Shown: piece by piece, positions 36,400 to 46,057 of the stretch
Layout: each line of letters begins with the position of its first letter
Position numbering within the stretch: position 1 is the stretch's first letter
Source: Paeniglutamicibacter sp. Y32M11
GTDB lineage: Bacteria; Actinomycetota; Actinomycetes; Actinomycetales; Micrococcaceae
DNA: 64,000 bases
NCBI RefSeq assembly: GCF_019285735.1
Contig: NZ_CP079107.1
Span: 2,170,001-2,234,000, forward strand
Reading direction: 5' to 3'
Notes under the pieces: generated by a model
The model's input: only the letters and a program-made list of their open reading frames with translations
The model's database searches: none
What the model was told of the DNA's origin: nothing
Position numbers and translations under genes: made by a program

Positions 36400-38202
36400 A
36401 TGCAGAAGGCGGTAGGGGCTCATAGCAGCTCGTCCGTCACCCAAATCAAGGTACTCCGCAGTGCCCCCGATGGAAGAGAACTAGTCGTTTTGCACAGTGA
36501 AAAAGTGGACCGCAGGCAGCGCGGACCGAAGCAGAAGTCACGTCGGGGTTGGATCATTGGCGGTTCGGTGGCCGTGGTGGCCTGCGCCCTCTACGGAGGA
36601 GCTGCGGCATATGCCGGCTCACAAATGCCGGCGAATACTAAGGTTCATGGAATCGACGTTGGATCCCTGACGCCCGAAGCCGCCAATGATGTCCTGCGCG
36701 AAAAGCTGGCACCGTTGGCCAGCAAGAAGATTTCGGTGCTCGTCAACAACAAGGAAGCCACGCTTGACCCGGCCTCCGCTGGACTGAGTATTGACTACGA
36801 CAAGACGCTGAACGGGCTCACCGGTTTTGACCTAAACCCCGTCACCATTTTTGAACGCTTTACGGGACAACAGCACCGTGACCCGGTGAGCGTCATTGAC
36901 GAGGCCAAGCTCCTTGCGTCATTGGACCAACTGGCGCCCAAGGTCGCGGTCAAGACTACCGAAGGCAAGCTTGCCTTTGATGGTTCGACCCCGGTACTAA
37001 CCAAGCCCATCACCGGGGTTTCGTTAAATGTTGAAGATGCGGTCAACGTTGTTAGTACGGGTTGGTTTGACGCGCCAAAGGCATTAGAGCTTCCCTCGAC
37101 CATGCAGGAGCCCAAGACGTCCTTGGCAACGCTTGAGGCGGCGCTGCAGGATCAGGCCAAGCCGCTAGTTTCCGGACCGATCAAGCTCACCGACGGCACC
37201 ACGACTGCGAGTCTCACCCCGGGGCAACTGGCTGCAACTGCATCGTTTAAGATCTCAGACAATAAAGTTGAGATGACTCTGGACACCGAGAAACTGGTGA
37301 AAGCGGCAAGTGCCGACTCCAGTGGATTTAAGTCCACCGCTAAGGAAGCAAAGATCGTGCTTTCCGGAGGCAAGCCGAAGATCATTCCCTCGCAAAACGG
37401 CACGGTGATCGAATCCAAGGATCTCGATAAGTTGGTCCTCGCCGCCAGTAAGGACGATGCAAGGTCGGCCAAGGTCACATTGACCACCACCGAACCCGAA
37501 TTGACCACCGAAAAGGCCAAGAAGTTGGGTGTGAAGAACGAGATCGTCCATTTCTCCACCCCCTACCCGGCTTCAGATACGGTGCGCACCAAGAACCTTT
37601 ATGCCGGAACTGCCCGACTCAACGGAGTCGTGGTCATGCCAGGCGAAACCTTCTCACTGGAGAAGGCCCTCGGGGCCATCACCACGGCTAACGGCTACTA
37701 CGGCTCCGGCGTGGTGGTTAACGGCTTCGCCACCGAGGCAGTTGGCGGTGGACTTTCGCAGGTCTCCACCCAGTTGTACAACGTAGGCTTCCTGGCCGGT
37801 TATGACGACATCACCCACAAGCCCCACAGCCGCTGGTTCGAGCGTTACCCGGCGGGTCGTGAGGCTACCCTCTGGGAGGGTCAGGTAGACATGGCGTGGA
37901 AGAACAACACACCGTACGCCGTGATGATCCAGGCATGGGTTGGCGGCGGTGAGGTACATACTCGTTTGTGGAGCACCAAGTACTGGACCGTGGGTTCGGA
38001 CTCATCGGCTAAGCACAACATCACCAAACCCGGTGTCGAATACAACCCGGCCGAGAATTGCAAGCCCGAATCAGGTGGCAAGCAGGGCTTCTCGATCGAT
38101 GTGACGCGTACGCGCTCCTCTGCCAAGGAAACGCTGCCGGCCGAAACTAAATCGTGGACTTACCAGCCGTGGAACAAGGTCATCTGCGGCACCAAGCCCT
38201 AA
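36400..38202 (+). CDS. VanW family protein with peptidoglycan-binding domains
   Basis: This 600-residue protein has a cytoplasmic N-terminus, one TM helix at about residues 50-70 (GWIIGGSVAVVACALYGGAA), two extracellular PG_binding_4-type domains (about 80-320), and a C-terminal VanW domain (about 390-590: PGETFSLEKAL, GGGLSQVSTQLYN, WKNNTPYAVMIQA). Function is unknown, with a cell-wall location. The start is doubtful: TAGGAT overlaps ATG 36400, so the true start may be a TTG at 36490 or GTG at 36505; the TM helix is inside either version. Confidence 0.85.
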   Translation: MQKAVGAHSSSSVTQIKVLRSAPDGRELVVLHSEKVDRRQRGPKQKSRRGWIIGGSVAVVACALYGGAAAYAGSQMPANTKVHGIDVGSLTPEAANDVLREKLAPLASKKISVLVNNKEATLDPASAGLSIDYDKTLNGLTGFDLNPVTIFERFTGQQHRDPVSVIDEAKLLASLDQLAPKVAVKTTEGKLAFDGSTPVLTKPITGVSLNVEDAVNVVSTGWFDAPKALELPSTMQEPKTSLATLEAALQDQAKPLVSGPIKLTDGTTTASLTPGQLAATASFKISDNKVEMTLDTEKLVKAASADSSGFKSTAKEAKIVLSGGKPKIIPSQNGTVIESKDLDKLVLAASKDDARSAKVTLTTTEPELTTEKAKKLGVKNEIVHFSTPYPASDTVRTKNLYAGTARLNGVVVMPGETFSLEKALGAITTANGYYGSGVVVNGFATEAVGGGLSQVSTQLYNVGFLAGYDDITHKPHSRWFERYPAGREATLWEGQVDMAWKNNTPYAVMIQAWVGGGEVHTRLWSTKYWTVGSDSSAKHNITKPGVEYNPAENCKPESGGKQGFSIDVTRTRSSAKETLPAETKSWTYQPWNKVICGTKP

Positions 38203-38228
38203 CACGGCCCCGCAGCAGCATCACCGAG

Positions 38229-38263
38229 GCGCCCTCACCGTTCATTCGGCGAGGGCGCTTCTT
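38229..38263 (+). terminator. Intrinsic terminator after VanW gene
   Basis: Arms GCGCCCTCACCG and CGGCGAGGGCGC pair with one mismatch across a TTCATT loop, followed by TTCTTGG. Confidence 0.75.
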
Positions 38264-38692
38264 GGCTTCTCGGGAGTTTTTTCGTGATTTGAGGATGAGC
38301 ATGTCGACACACGATTTATTGCGGTGCAGACTGCTTCCAGCTCCCAAATGACCACCGCCTGCATGTCGATTGCTCTCCAGCCTTTTACGTTAAGCCCACA
38401 ACGGGACTCCACAGCAGAGAAAGCTACACGCGCTCATGATCACAGTCTCGTATCCCAAGGGAACCATCCGACTACTGGAGATGCATCGGGAGCCCTGCCC
38501 ACCCCAGAACTTTCCTTCAATGGATCGCCCACCAAATCACCGACGGCTGTAGACGACGCTGAGCGACTAGCCCGGCTGCGGTGTTCTTATGAGAGGTCCG
38601 GCTTGCTGGAATTCCAAGAACCGACCCGCCTTATGCCGCACGGGCCACTCGGTTTCAGAAGCTTGTCAGCGAAGTTTCAGATGACCACCTAG

Positions 38693-38815
38693 GTGAAGCC
38701 CGAGACCGAGCAAAAAATCGACGCCGCCGGGGTGAGCATGGCGCAGTTTCTCGCCTCAGAAATGATGTCCGTGGCCAAATATCACGCCTGCCTCCCCGAG
38801 CCGCTAGAGAGATGA
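38693..38815 (+). pseudogene. Short protein-like remnant, function unknown
   Basis: A 40-residue frame reads KPETEQKIDAAGVSMAQFLA then SEMMSVAKYHACLPEPLER. It looks like the start or middle of a real helical protein and is preceded directly by an in-frame TAG that ends an upstream 122-codon frame. I do not recognise the family. It is either a tiny gene beginning at GTG 38693 or a fragment of a larger degraded one. Confidence 0.25.
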
Positions 38816-39182
38816 AGTAACGCTGAATTCGGAAACTCGTGCTGTAGGGGTGGTGCGGGCATTGGCACAAAACCGCACGAAATGGTCATGGAGTCGGGTC
38901 CCACGGAGGTCTTGTCCCCCTTTTGTTTCACCATCGAACCGGATTCGTGATTCCCGGCCCTCGACCGAACCGATCATGCTCGAAGCTATTTGACCTGCAT
39001 CAAATACTCGAGGATTCCCTATGCTGGGCCGCCATCAAATTTTCGACTTGTGCCAGGCGGCAAGCGCTGAATTACCGCTGAGTATTTACCTGCGGCATCA
39101 CTCAAGGTAACGTGAGTCACAGATCGCTAGAGAGGCTAGCTAAATTATCTTGTCCCGGTGGTCGTTTTGGAGCTGATGGAGA

Positions 39183-39449
39183 GTGGTTAGAGTGGAAAAC
39201 CTTGATTCCCAGGTGCGTTCGCCCCAGGAAGACCTAAAAATCGATGACTGGTCCGATCTTGGCCAACAACTTTGGTCCTATCTGACGGGTCGTGGAGCCG
39301 CGGTCAACTACACGTTGGTTGACATGACTGTTGAGGTTCCTCGTGATATCGGACCGGACGCACCGCGTGCGATATGGAAATTCGACGGTACATTGCGCGT
39401 CACGACGAGTGATGATGCGTCTGCGGGCTCCGATCCCTACCGTAAGTAG
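39183..39449 (+). CDS. Small conserved protein paired with the FHA-like gene
   Basis: This 88-residue protein (GTG 39183, or GTG 39192 with GGAG upstream) has SDLGQQLWSYLTGRGAAVNY and DMTVEVPRDIGPDAPRAIWK, with a beta-rich centre. It is 12 nt upstream of the FHA-like gene and shares the general beta pattern of that protein's N-terminus, so the two may form a complex. I cannot assign a function. Confidence 0.65.
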   Translation: MVRVENLDSQVRSPQEDLKIDDWSDLGQQLWSYLTGRGAAVNYTLVDMTVEVPRDIGPDAPRAIWKFDGTLRVTTSDDASAGSDPYRK

Positions 39450-39461
39450 ACGGGTCGGGCC

Positions 39462-40334
39462 ATGCGTTTCGACATCGATCTAGCGTTCGCCGTGAAATTG
39501 CCAGGCGATGATGACACCGTTCGTGAAGACATTAGCGGAACGGTTGAAGCCCACGGCAAGTTGATCACCATCAAAGCCGACTCACTGTCGGTATTTCCGT
39601 CGGCAAGGTCTGTCGATCGTAACGCCTTGAACAGCTTTGCTGTCAAGCTCAAAAATGCCGGCATAACAGTCGTCATTGACGGGCCACACGGAACGATAAT
39701 GAGCCTCGGCAATGTCAAGCCAAATCTAGCTGCCCTCATAGGAACCAGTTCCACTGCAGTAAGAATTGGCAAACGCGAGGCCTTCAAGTCACTGATGGGA
39801 CGTGGGCGCAGCCGCAGCGCTATTGAACCCATGACAATACCTGCTACTTTGTTTCCGCTTCTGCCTACCTTTCTCAAAAATTATCATCGCCGACCCACCA
39901 CGACCCACTATGCCCGCGGTGGGGGCAGGCCACGGATCATTTTCGTTAAAGATAGTGAATCGTGGGATGGCAAAGCGCCTAAAGTTCTCAACGTCGTCGA
40001 TGAGGCGTTGGAGATTGGTAGCTCAGCCGATGTAGGACTTGTGCTCGCAGGCTTGGAACCGGTACACGCGAGAATCGTTCACAATGAACTGGATGATTAT
40101 GTTCTAGTTGCCGTAGGTCCAGTGGGTGGAAGTGTTGGCTTGAAACCGGGAAGCAAACATACTCTGCGTAGCGGTGCCAGAATAGAACTAGGTGACTGGA
40201 GACTCGTGTTCTTCCGTGAAGAGTATGCCGATCACGGGCGGCCTTTCGGAGGACGCAATGGCGGCGAGTTATCTTTCCAGAAAGCTCAATTCAATCCGCG
40301 CACCGGACTCATCGAACGTGATTCAAGCGAGTAG
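39462..40334 (+). CDS. Protein with C-terminal degenerate FHA domain
   Basis: This 290-residue protein has an N-terminal beta-rich part (residues 1-110), a basic, hydrophobic linker (about 110-155) and an FHA-like domain at 180-252 (ALEIGSSADVGLVLAGLEP, VHARIVH, GARIELGDWRLVF). The canonical Arg after IG and the Ser-Arg before the His are replaced by Ser and Glu-Pro, so phosphothreonine binding is doubtful. No kinase is adjacent. The gene and its partner have lower G+C than the neighbouring housekeeping genes. Confidence 0.7.
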   Translation: MRFDIDLAFAVKLPGDDDTVREDISGTVEAHGKLITIKADSLSVFPSARSVDRNALNSFAVKLKNAGITVVIDGPHGTIMSLGNVKPNLAALIGTSSTAVRIGKREAFKSLMGRGRSRSAIEPMTIPATLFPLLPTFLKNYHRRPTTTHYARGGGRPRIIFVKDSESWDGKAPKVLNVVDEALEIGSSADVGLVLAGLEPVHARIVHNELDDYVLVAVGPVGGSVGLKPGSKHTLRSGARIELGDWRLVFFREEYADHGRPFGGRNGGELSFQKAQFNPRTGLIERDSSE

Positions 40335-40362
40335 GCGGGTTCTGGCAGCCAAGGGTATGCCT

Positions 40363-40394
40363 CCGGGTTTGGGAAGAGACATTCCCAAACCCGG
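40363..40394 (+). terminator. Perfect hairpin after the FHA-like gene
   Basis: Thirteen-base arms CCGGGTTTGGGAA and TTCCCAAACCCGG pair perfectly across GAGACA, 29 nt downstream of the FHA-like stop. There is no T-run. Confidence 0.6.
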
Positions 40395-40801
40395 CGTCGT
40401 CTCCTGCATCGTCAAGGGTGCAACTGCCGAAATTCTGATGGGTCGCATCAATCGGGAATTGTTTCCACGCTCTGGGAAAGAAATTCTTGGCGGATAATCC
40501 ACGAAAAAGATACGAAGTCTTGTGCACATCCTTGATGCATCTTTTCGGCCAGAGAACGGATATGTGGGACCAGACTGGTCAGTTGAGAGGTTCTCGCCAA
40601 GTATCCGGAGGTGGTGCGCTGGCGTTAATGGTGGCTCCGCCATGGAGCGGAGAAGCTCACGGGTGAATTCCTCCGCCTGTGCGTTCACTTCGGTATCGGT
40701 GGCAACCGCCCGGCCGGAAATCAACGGGGGGCACCGCAGCCAAGCATGATCCTACCGTCCGCCGCTTTTCAGCTGGTGACCCAGCCGCTGCAGATAGATT
40801 A

Positions 40802-40834
40802 ATCCCCGCGCCTCCTGAGTGGTGGCGCGGGGAT
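40802..40834 (-). terminator. Hairpin after the SDR gene
   Basis: Arms ATCCCCGCGCC and GGCGCGGGGAT (11 nt) pair across an 11-nt loop, 26 nt downstream of the SDR stop on the minus strand. Confidence 0.7.
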
Positions 40835-40859
40835 CGATGTATCTACTAAATCTTGTGGA

Positions 40860-41606
40860 CTACTTGGTGCGGAAGTCTCCGGCGCCACCGACGTATTCGG
40901 TGTGTCCGGTGGCCACATCGGCGGTCACCATCGCTGCAACCTCTGCGCCGAACTCCACGACGGAGTAGAGCTTGCCAGCTGCGGCGCGGCGGGCCTCGAT
41001 GGCGCCCGGCTCCGCACGGTCCAGAAGCGTCGCAGTGATGGTGCCCTCGATCATGTCACCGGAAACCACTACGAAGGTGATGCCCTTGGCCTCGAGCTCC
41101 GGGATGAATTCACGCAGAGCAAGCTCACCAGCACGCTTGGAACGAGCCACCGGCTCGTAAGCGTCCATGGTTTCGACCTGGTCGATGAAGTGTGCCTGGT
41201 GGCTGGTCACGAAGACCACACGGGAGCCCGGCGCCATCTTAGCGGTAGCCGCCTGGAGCATCGCTACCTGAGCATCACGGTTCAGCCGCAACGCGTAGTC
41301 CTCGCCCAGGCCCGATTCCATGCCGCCGGAGGCGTTGAGCACGAGCACATCAAGGGAGCCGAAGTTCTCGATGGCCGCATCAACCAAGGCAGTTGGACCC
41401 TCGGGAGCGGTCAGGTCGGAACCAACAGCAACAGCACGGCCGCCAGCCTCAACGATGCTAGCGACGATCTTGTTGGCACGTGGTGCCTTCTGACGGTAGT
41501 TGATGACAACTCCCGCACCCTGTGCGGCGAGGACCTTGGCTACTTCGGCACCGATGCCGCGGGAGGATCCGGTGACGATGGCGCCCTTGGCTGAAAGATC
41601 GTTCAA
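40860..41606 (-). CDS. SDR family oxidoreductase
   Basis: This 248-residue protein has TGSSRGIGAEVAKVLAAQGA, LVLNASGGME and TSHQAHFIDQVETM. The catalytic region reads YEPVARSK, so the Tyr is six residues before Lys rather than three; this is a property of one SDR subgroup rather than a clear mutation. Substrate unknown. The frame is open to 41768, but a TTG at 41606 with AGGAG 5 nt upstream gives the normal SDR N-terminus (MNDLSAKGAIVTG). Confidence 0.85.
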   Translation of the reverse strand: MNDLSAKGAIVTGSSRGIGAEVAKVLAAQGAGVVINYRQKAPRANKIVASIVEAGGRAVAVGSDLTAPEGPTALVDAAIENFGSLDVLVLNASGGMESGLGEDYALRLNRDAQVAMLQAATAKMAPGSRVVFVTSHQAHFIDQVETMDAYEPVARSKRAGELALREFIPELEAKGITFVVVSGDMIEGTITATLLDRAEPGAIEARRAAAGKLYSVVEFGAEVAAMVTADVATGHTEYVGGAGDFRTK

Positions 41607-41928
41607 TGCTGCTCCTAAAGTGGTTGCCGGGCCCGGCGCTGCGGCGCGCACGTGCTTTGGCACATCTTGGTGGTGAGGAAAATTTTTGGCGAGTACGCAC
41701 AACCAGTACATATCTCGTCTCAATCCTGCCAGTACGCGAGGGCGCGCACCGTTGTAGGAATCCTCCAAACAAGTCTAGTTCAGCACTGCCCCGGTGTGGG
41801 TGCCGCGTTTTGCCGCCGTGTCGCAGGAAGCCTGTAGGCGCGGCGTCTGGGGCGCACGCCTAAGGAATCAAGACAGCGTGGCGGAATCAGGTGCAAAGAG
41901 CCGGAAAATTCACGCCACGCTTGTGCGC
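41607..41928. other. Intergenic region, SDR to YqeY gene
   Basis: No gene is visible in 322 nt. Arms AGCGTGGCG (41875-41883) and CGCCACGCT (41913-41921) could form a long-loop hairpin that may terminate the YqeY gene on the minus strand. An A+T-rich patch near 41,680-41,720 may hold the SDR promoter. Confidence 0.4.
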
Positions 41929-42393
41929 TTAGGCTAATTCTGCGCGAACCATTCCGCTCAGTGCTTTGCCGTCAAAGCGTCCGGCTACTTGTTCGGTGAC
42001 CTGCTTCATGACGGTGCCCATCTGGCGCATCCCTAGCTCGGCACCATCGGCGCGCAAAGATGCGACAACCCCAGCCACGATGGCAGCAGCCTCGTCCTGG
42101 CTCAGAGCAGCCGGGAGGTACGCCTCGATGATGGCAGCTTCTTGGGATTCTGCGGCGGCGCGATCTTCCGCACCGGCCTCTGTGTACGTAAGAGCTGTTT
42201 CACGCCGGCGCGCGGCTTCCTTCTGGAGCAATGAAATTACTGCAGCGTCATCAAGTACCAGCGGAGTCTTGCCACCTTTTTCGCGGGTGTTGATTTCACC
42301 GAGCAGGTTCCGCACCGTAGTGAGTTCCACCTTGTTCCCGGCCTTAAGGTGTGAGGTCATATCCGCACGGAGGCGGTCCTTGAGGGTTTCCAT
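41929..42393 (-). CDS. GatB/YqeY domain-containing protein
   Basis: This 154-residue protein has METLKDRLRADMTSHLKAGN at the N-terminus and the YqeY domain core EAYLPAALSQDEAAAIV and GMRQMGTVMKQVTEQVAGRF. YqeY-like proteins resemble the tRNA-binding tail of GatB; the function in the single-domain form is unclear. ATG 42393 is preferred over the upstream frame to 42447. Confidence 0.9.
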   Translation of the reverse strand: METLKDRLRADMTSHLKAGNKVELTTVRNLLGEINTREKGGKTPLVLDDAAVISLLQKEAARRRETALTYTEAGAEDRAAAESQEAAIIEAYLPAALSQDEAAAIVAGVVASLRADGAELGMRQMGTVMKQVTEQVAGRFDGKALSGMVRAELA

Positions 42394-42855
42394 GATGGAT
42401 TCTTCTTCCCGTCTTATCCGACAGTTTTGGTGTGCGGCTGCACCCATTCTGTTGCCGGTGTCGCCCCTAGTTTATTGCGTTCGGCGAACTCGCGCCGCAT
42501 CCAAGGGATACAACCTCATGTGCGTTCGCTATATGGTGAGGCAATTTCTGCGATAAGTAGGCCAGTACTCCCCCAATTGCGCAGCACGATCGACAAATGA
42601 AACAGGTCTGATCGTGGCTGGTTTGAATAGTCAAGTCGAATAGCTGACCCAACCAGCCGTAAGAGATGACTAAGTCAAAAATTTATCTAGATCTAAATGA
42701 CAACTATGTTTTTCCACATATGAGAGTTGCGGATGCGCTTCGAGTCACGGGCACACCAAGTGACAGCGCAAAAGTGCGACCACCAGATATCACCGGTGGT
42801 CGCACTTTTGTGCCCCCTCCACTCCAGAAAGAAGACAGGCCATTCCGCTACGTTC
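42394..42855. other. Intergenic region with fabG terminator
   Basis: A 460-nt gap. It holds the fabG terminator and A+T-rich sequence at 42,660-42,730. A 75-codon frame at 42666-42893 spans the terminator hairpin and is not believed. Confidence 0.5.
42770..42809 (-). terminator. Intrinsic terminator after fabG
   Basis: Fifteen-base arms AAAAGTGCGACCACC and GGTGGTCGCACTTTT pair perfectly around a 10-nt loop. On the minus strand the stem ends in TTTT, 47 nt after the fabG stop. Confidence 0.85.
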
Positions 42856-43716
<861 letters not shown>

Positions 43717-43793
43717 TCAACGCCTTCGCCCCAAATTCGTATGCCAGCTTAGGTCGGTGAGACAATGGGAAGTATCGGATCCACGGAAGAATC

Positions 43794-44363
43794 ATGAGCT
43801 CACCCAACACCAGCCACAGTCACGAACCGGGCACACCCGTGCACCGGATTACCGAGGCGCAGGAATCCCACACAGTGGAGAAGCGGTCCCGCGTCGTCAA
43901 GTACACCATCTCCATGTCAATACGCATGGCGTGCTTTATCGCTGCTTTTTTTGTGCACGGTTGGTTGCAGTGGGTTCTACTGGGTGCAGCCGTAGTCCTT
44001 CCCTACATTGCCGTAGTGGTTGCCAATGGCGGTGCAGATCTCACCAAGCGGGAACCCCCAGCAGAATTCTTCGCCGGAGATGACCCCCGATTGCTCACTG
44101 CCGGTCCGCAGCCCACCACAGCTAAGCCGCAGGCAGCCTCTTCCGCCACGTCAACACCGACGGAAGAGAGGAACGACGACGAATACTTGGGCGAGGATGG
44201 CGAACTGATCACCGATCCGCCCCTCAGCTCCCGCTCGGACTCCCCCGACTTGGCTCAAAACAACGATAGCTACCCGGCGGAAGCACCGACCACCATCGAT
44301 GGCAGTTTTGTTGATGAACCCGATACTCCCAACCGAGCTACAGCGCCCGAAGGAACTCCGTGA
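43794..44363 (+). CDS. DUF3099 domain-containing membrane protein
   Basis: This 189-residue protein has the DUF3099 domain at residues 18-80: ITEAQESHTVEKRSRVVKYT, two TM helices (about 40-60 and 64-82), then a Pro/Ala- and Asp/Glu-rich C-terminus. Function unknown. GGAAGAA precedes ATG 43794. Its stop overlaps the next gene as GTGA, starting a three-gene operon with a small conserved protein and SURF1. Confidence 0.88.
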   Translation: MSSPNTSHSHEPGTPVHRITEAQESHTVEKRSRVVKYTISMSIRMACFIAAFFVHGWLQWVLLGAAVVLPYIAVVVANGGADLTKREPPAEFFAGDDPRLLTAGPQPTTAKPQAASSATSTPTEERNDDEYLGEDGELITDPPLSSRSDSPDLAQNNDSYPAEAPTTIDGSFVDEPDTPNRATAPEGTP

Positions 44364-44629
44364 ATCTCTTGGACTCATTAGGCGACAGCAACGCCGTCCC
44401 TGGTCCCTCCGGGCCACCAAAATGCTCGCGCAAGGGCTGTCGTGCCAATGCCAGCGTCGCACTCGCCTGGAACAACCCCAAGATTCACACGCCCGAACGG
44501 CGCAAGACCTGGCTGGCATGCTCAGAACATGCCGACTGGCTAGAAAACTACCTTTCCGAGCGATTGCTCTTCAAGGAGCGCATGCCGCTTCCTGACGCGG
44601 CGACCGACTCGAGTTCCCTAGGAGAATAA
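44360..44629 (+). CDS. Small conserved Cys-containing protein
   Basis: This 89-residue protein (GTG 44360, 4-nt overlap with the DUF3099 stop) has CSRKGCRANASVALAWNNPK and RRKTWLACSEHADWLENYL. The Cys and His spacing suggests a metal-binding knuckle. It belongs to a conserved actinobacterial family of unknown function, sometimes misannotated as acetone carboxylase (from memory). It lies 6 nt upstream of the SURF1 gene. Confidence 0.8.
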   Translation: MNLLDSLGDSNAVPGPSGPPKCSRKGCRANASVALAWNNPKIHTPERRKTWLACSEHADWLENYLSERLLFKERMPLPDAATDSSSLGE

Positions 44630-44635
44630 ACAAGC

Positions 44636-45565
44636 GTGTACCGATTCCTGGCCAGCACCCGCTGGATTGGCTGGTTGCTTCTGGTCTCCCTTTTTGCCCT
44701 CGTTTTCGCATTTCTCGGCCATTGGCAAATGGACCGTCGTGAAGGCGTTCTGACCGAGATCTCTCATGTTAAGCAAAACTACGATGCTCAACCGGTATCG
44801 TTCGACGAGGCCGCCGCTCTCTTCGAAGCGTTGCCTCAGGAAGCCAAATGGACGCCTGTCGCCCTGCACGGCACCTATCTGAGTGATGACACGGCCATCG
44901 TACGTAACCGTATTTCCGGTTCTCGACCCGGCTATGAGGTGCTTGTTCCCTTCCGGACCAAGGAGGGAACCATTGTCATTATCAACCGTGGGTTCTTGCC
45001 CATCGGCAATGACAGCGCCGGTAAGCCCGACGCAGTTCCGGCTCCCCCGAGCGGGACCGTTGAGGTGGATGTTCGTCTCAAGGGCGGTGAACCGACTCTT
45101 GACCGTGGAGCACCCCAGGGCCAGCTGGCCTCCATCGATTTGCCGGCCTATGAGAAGTTACTGGGCTATGACGTAGCCACGGGCAGCTATGGATTAATGT
45201 TCGCCGAAGATCCAGCCCCGAGCTCGGCTCCGACTCAACTCGTCCGACCCGATGAGGATGAGGGACCGCACCTTTCATATTCATTCCAGTGGTACGCCTT
45301 CGGAGTGCTGGTATTTGTCGGCTTCGGTTATGCGGCCAAGCAGCAGAAACGCATTAACAAGGAAGATAAGGAAGAACGCGCCGCGGCAGCACTGCGCGGC
45401 GAGGAGCCGGTCCTGCATCAGGCGCACCGTCTGCGCAATCGGCCCAAGAAGTTGGTCCGTCGCGACGGTAGCCCCACCGATGAAGCCACCGAGGATGCTT
45501 ACCTCGACGAGCTGGAGCGCAAATCACCGGATAACCCGAAGGTAGAAGTTCCCGGCACGAACTGA
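44636..45565 (+). CDS. SURF1 family protein
   Basis: This 309-residue protein has an N-terminal TM helix (about 10-30) with LGHWQMDRRE, the SURF1 domain with PGYEVLVPFRTKEGTIVIIN and RGFLP, a second TM helix (YSFQWYAFGVLVFVGFGYA, about 212-232), and a charged C-terminal tail. SURF1 assists assembly of heme-copper oxidase. The GTG start has AGGAG about 11 nt upstream. Confidence 0.92.
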   Translation: MYRFLASTRWIGWLLLVSLFALVFAFLGHWQMDRREGVLTEISHVKQNYDAQPVSFDEAAALFEALPQEAKWTPVALHGTYLSDDTAIVRNRISGSRPGYEVLVPFRTKEGTIVIINRGFLPIGNDSAGKPDAVPAPPSGTVEVDVRLKGGEPTLDRGAPQGQLASIDLPAYEKLLGYDVATGSYGLMFAEDPAPSSAPTQLVRPDEDEGPHLSYSFQWYAFGVLVFVGFGYAAKQQKRINKEDKEERAAAALRGEEPVLHQAHRLRNRPKKLVRRDGSPTDEATEDAYLDELERKSPDNPKVEVPGTN

Positions 45566-45570
45566 CCTCG

Positions 45571-45605
45571 AGTTTCGCGGCCTCACTTTGTGCGGCCGCG
45601 AAACT
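45571..45605 (+). terminator. Hairpin after SURF1 gene
   Basis: Arms GTTTCGCGGCC and GGCCGCGAAAC (11 nt) pair perfectly around an 11-nt loop. There is no clear T-tract (TGTCCCC). Confidence 0.6.
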
Positions 45606-45995
45606 GTCCCCGCCGGAGGAACACTCGGCTGGCGGAGGGCACGGGCGTCAGCTTTCGCACACTTGGTGCCGGTCAATTTGCTGCCGGAGCCAAAAACCGG
45701 CGTGACACGTGGCGGGGAACTCGTCAATGCAGTCGTGATGCCGCGACGCCACGCGACTAACCGGCTTCTCCCCCGCCCTAGCCAACGCCAGGACATGTCC
45801 CGACCTGAGAACAAACTTGTCGGCGCAGCTCGGGGATCCGGGTTATCGACGAGGTTCGACACCCAGCTGGCTCGTCCAGCGAGGACGATATTCCAAAGCG
45901 ACCGGCACGGCAGGGACGCAAGGGAAAACCGTGAGCTACTACCACGCATCGATAAGGCGCGGCAGGCACCCGATTCGAACGCTGCCCGGCGCACG

Positions 45996-46047
45996 AAAAA
46001 GCCCGCCATCCCGCTGCTTGCCATGGGCAGGTAGCGGGACGGCGGGC
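45996..46047 (-). terminator. Strong intrinsic terminator after ABC-F gene
   Basis: On the minus strand GCCCGCCGTCCCGCT pairs with AGCGGGATGGCGGGC across a looped inner hairpin, followed by TTTTTC. It begins 11 nt after the ABC-F stop. Confidence 0.85.
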
Positions 46048-46057
46048 CGAATTCGAA

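Larger units (their letters stand above)
38203..39182. other. Gene-poor accessory region
   Basis: Nearly 1 kb without a confident gene. It contains the VanW terminator, overlapping low-quality frames, a 40-codon remnant at 38693-38815, and A+T-rich sequence at 38,980-39,180 that is likely the promoter of the FHA pair. No tRNA, repeat or transposase was seen. Confidence 0.45.
40335..40859. other. Region with terminators and a decayed minus-strand fragment
   Basis: No intact gene. Two hairpins lie at the edges. On the minus strand at about 40620-40740 a frame reads EVNAQAEEFTRELLRSMAEP followed by PLTPAHHLRILGENLS, which is strongly protein-like but has no supported start or downstream domain. 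Confidence 0.4.
45566..46057. other. Convergent intergenic region with two terminators
   Basis: About 490 nt between SURF1 and the ABC-F gene, with a terminator at each side. Long overlapping frames on both strands have no recognisable domains and are probably by-products of G+C-rich sequence. Confidence 0.5.

Noticed and set aside
45958-45995. A T-loop-like GTTCGAATC on the minus strand, suggestive of a tRNA
   Set aside because: The T stem does not pair and no anticodon or acceptor arm could be drawn; it lies beside the ABC-F terminator.
45588-46034. Long overlapping frames on both strands between SURF1 and ABC-F genes
   Set aside because: They cross a strong terminator and have no recognisable sequence.
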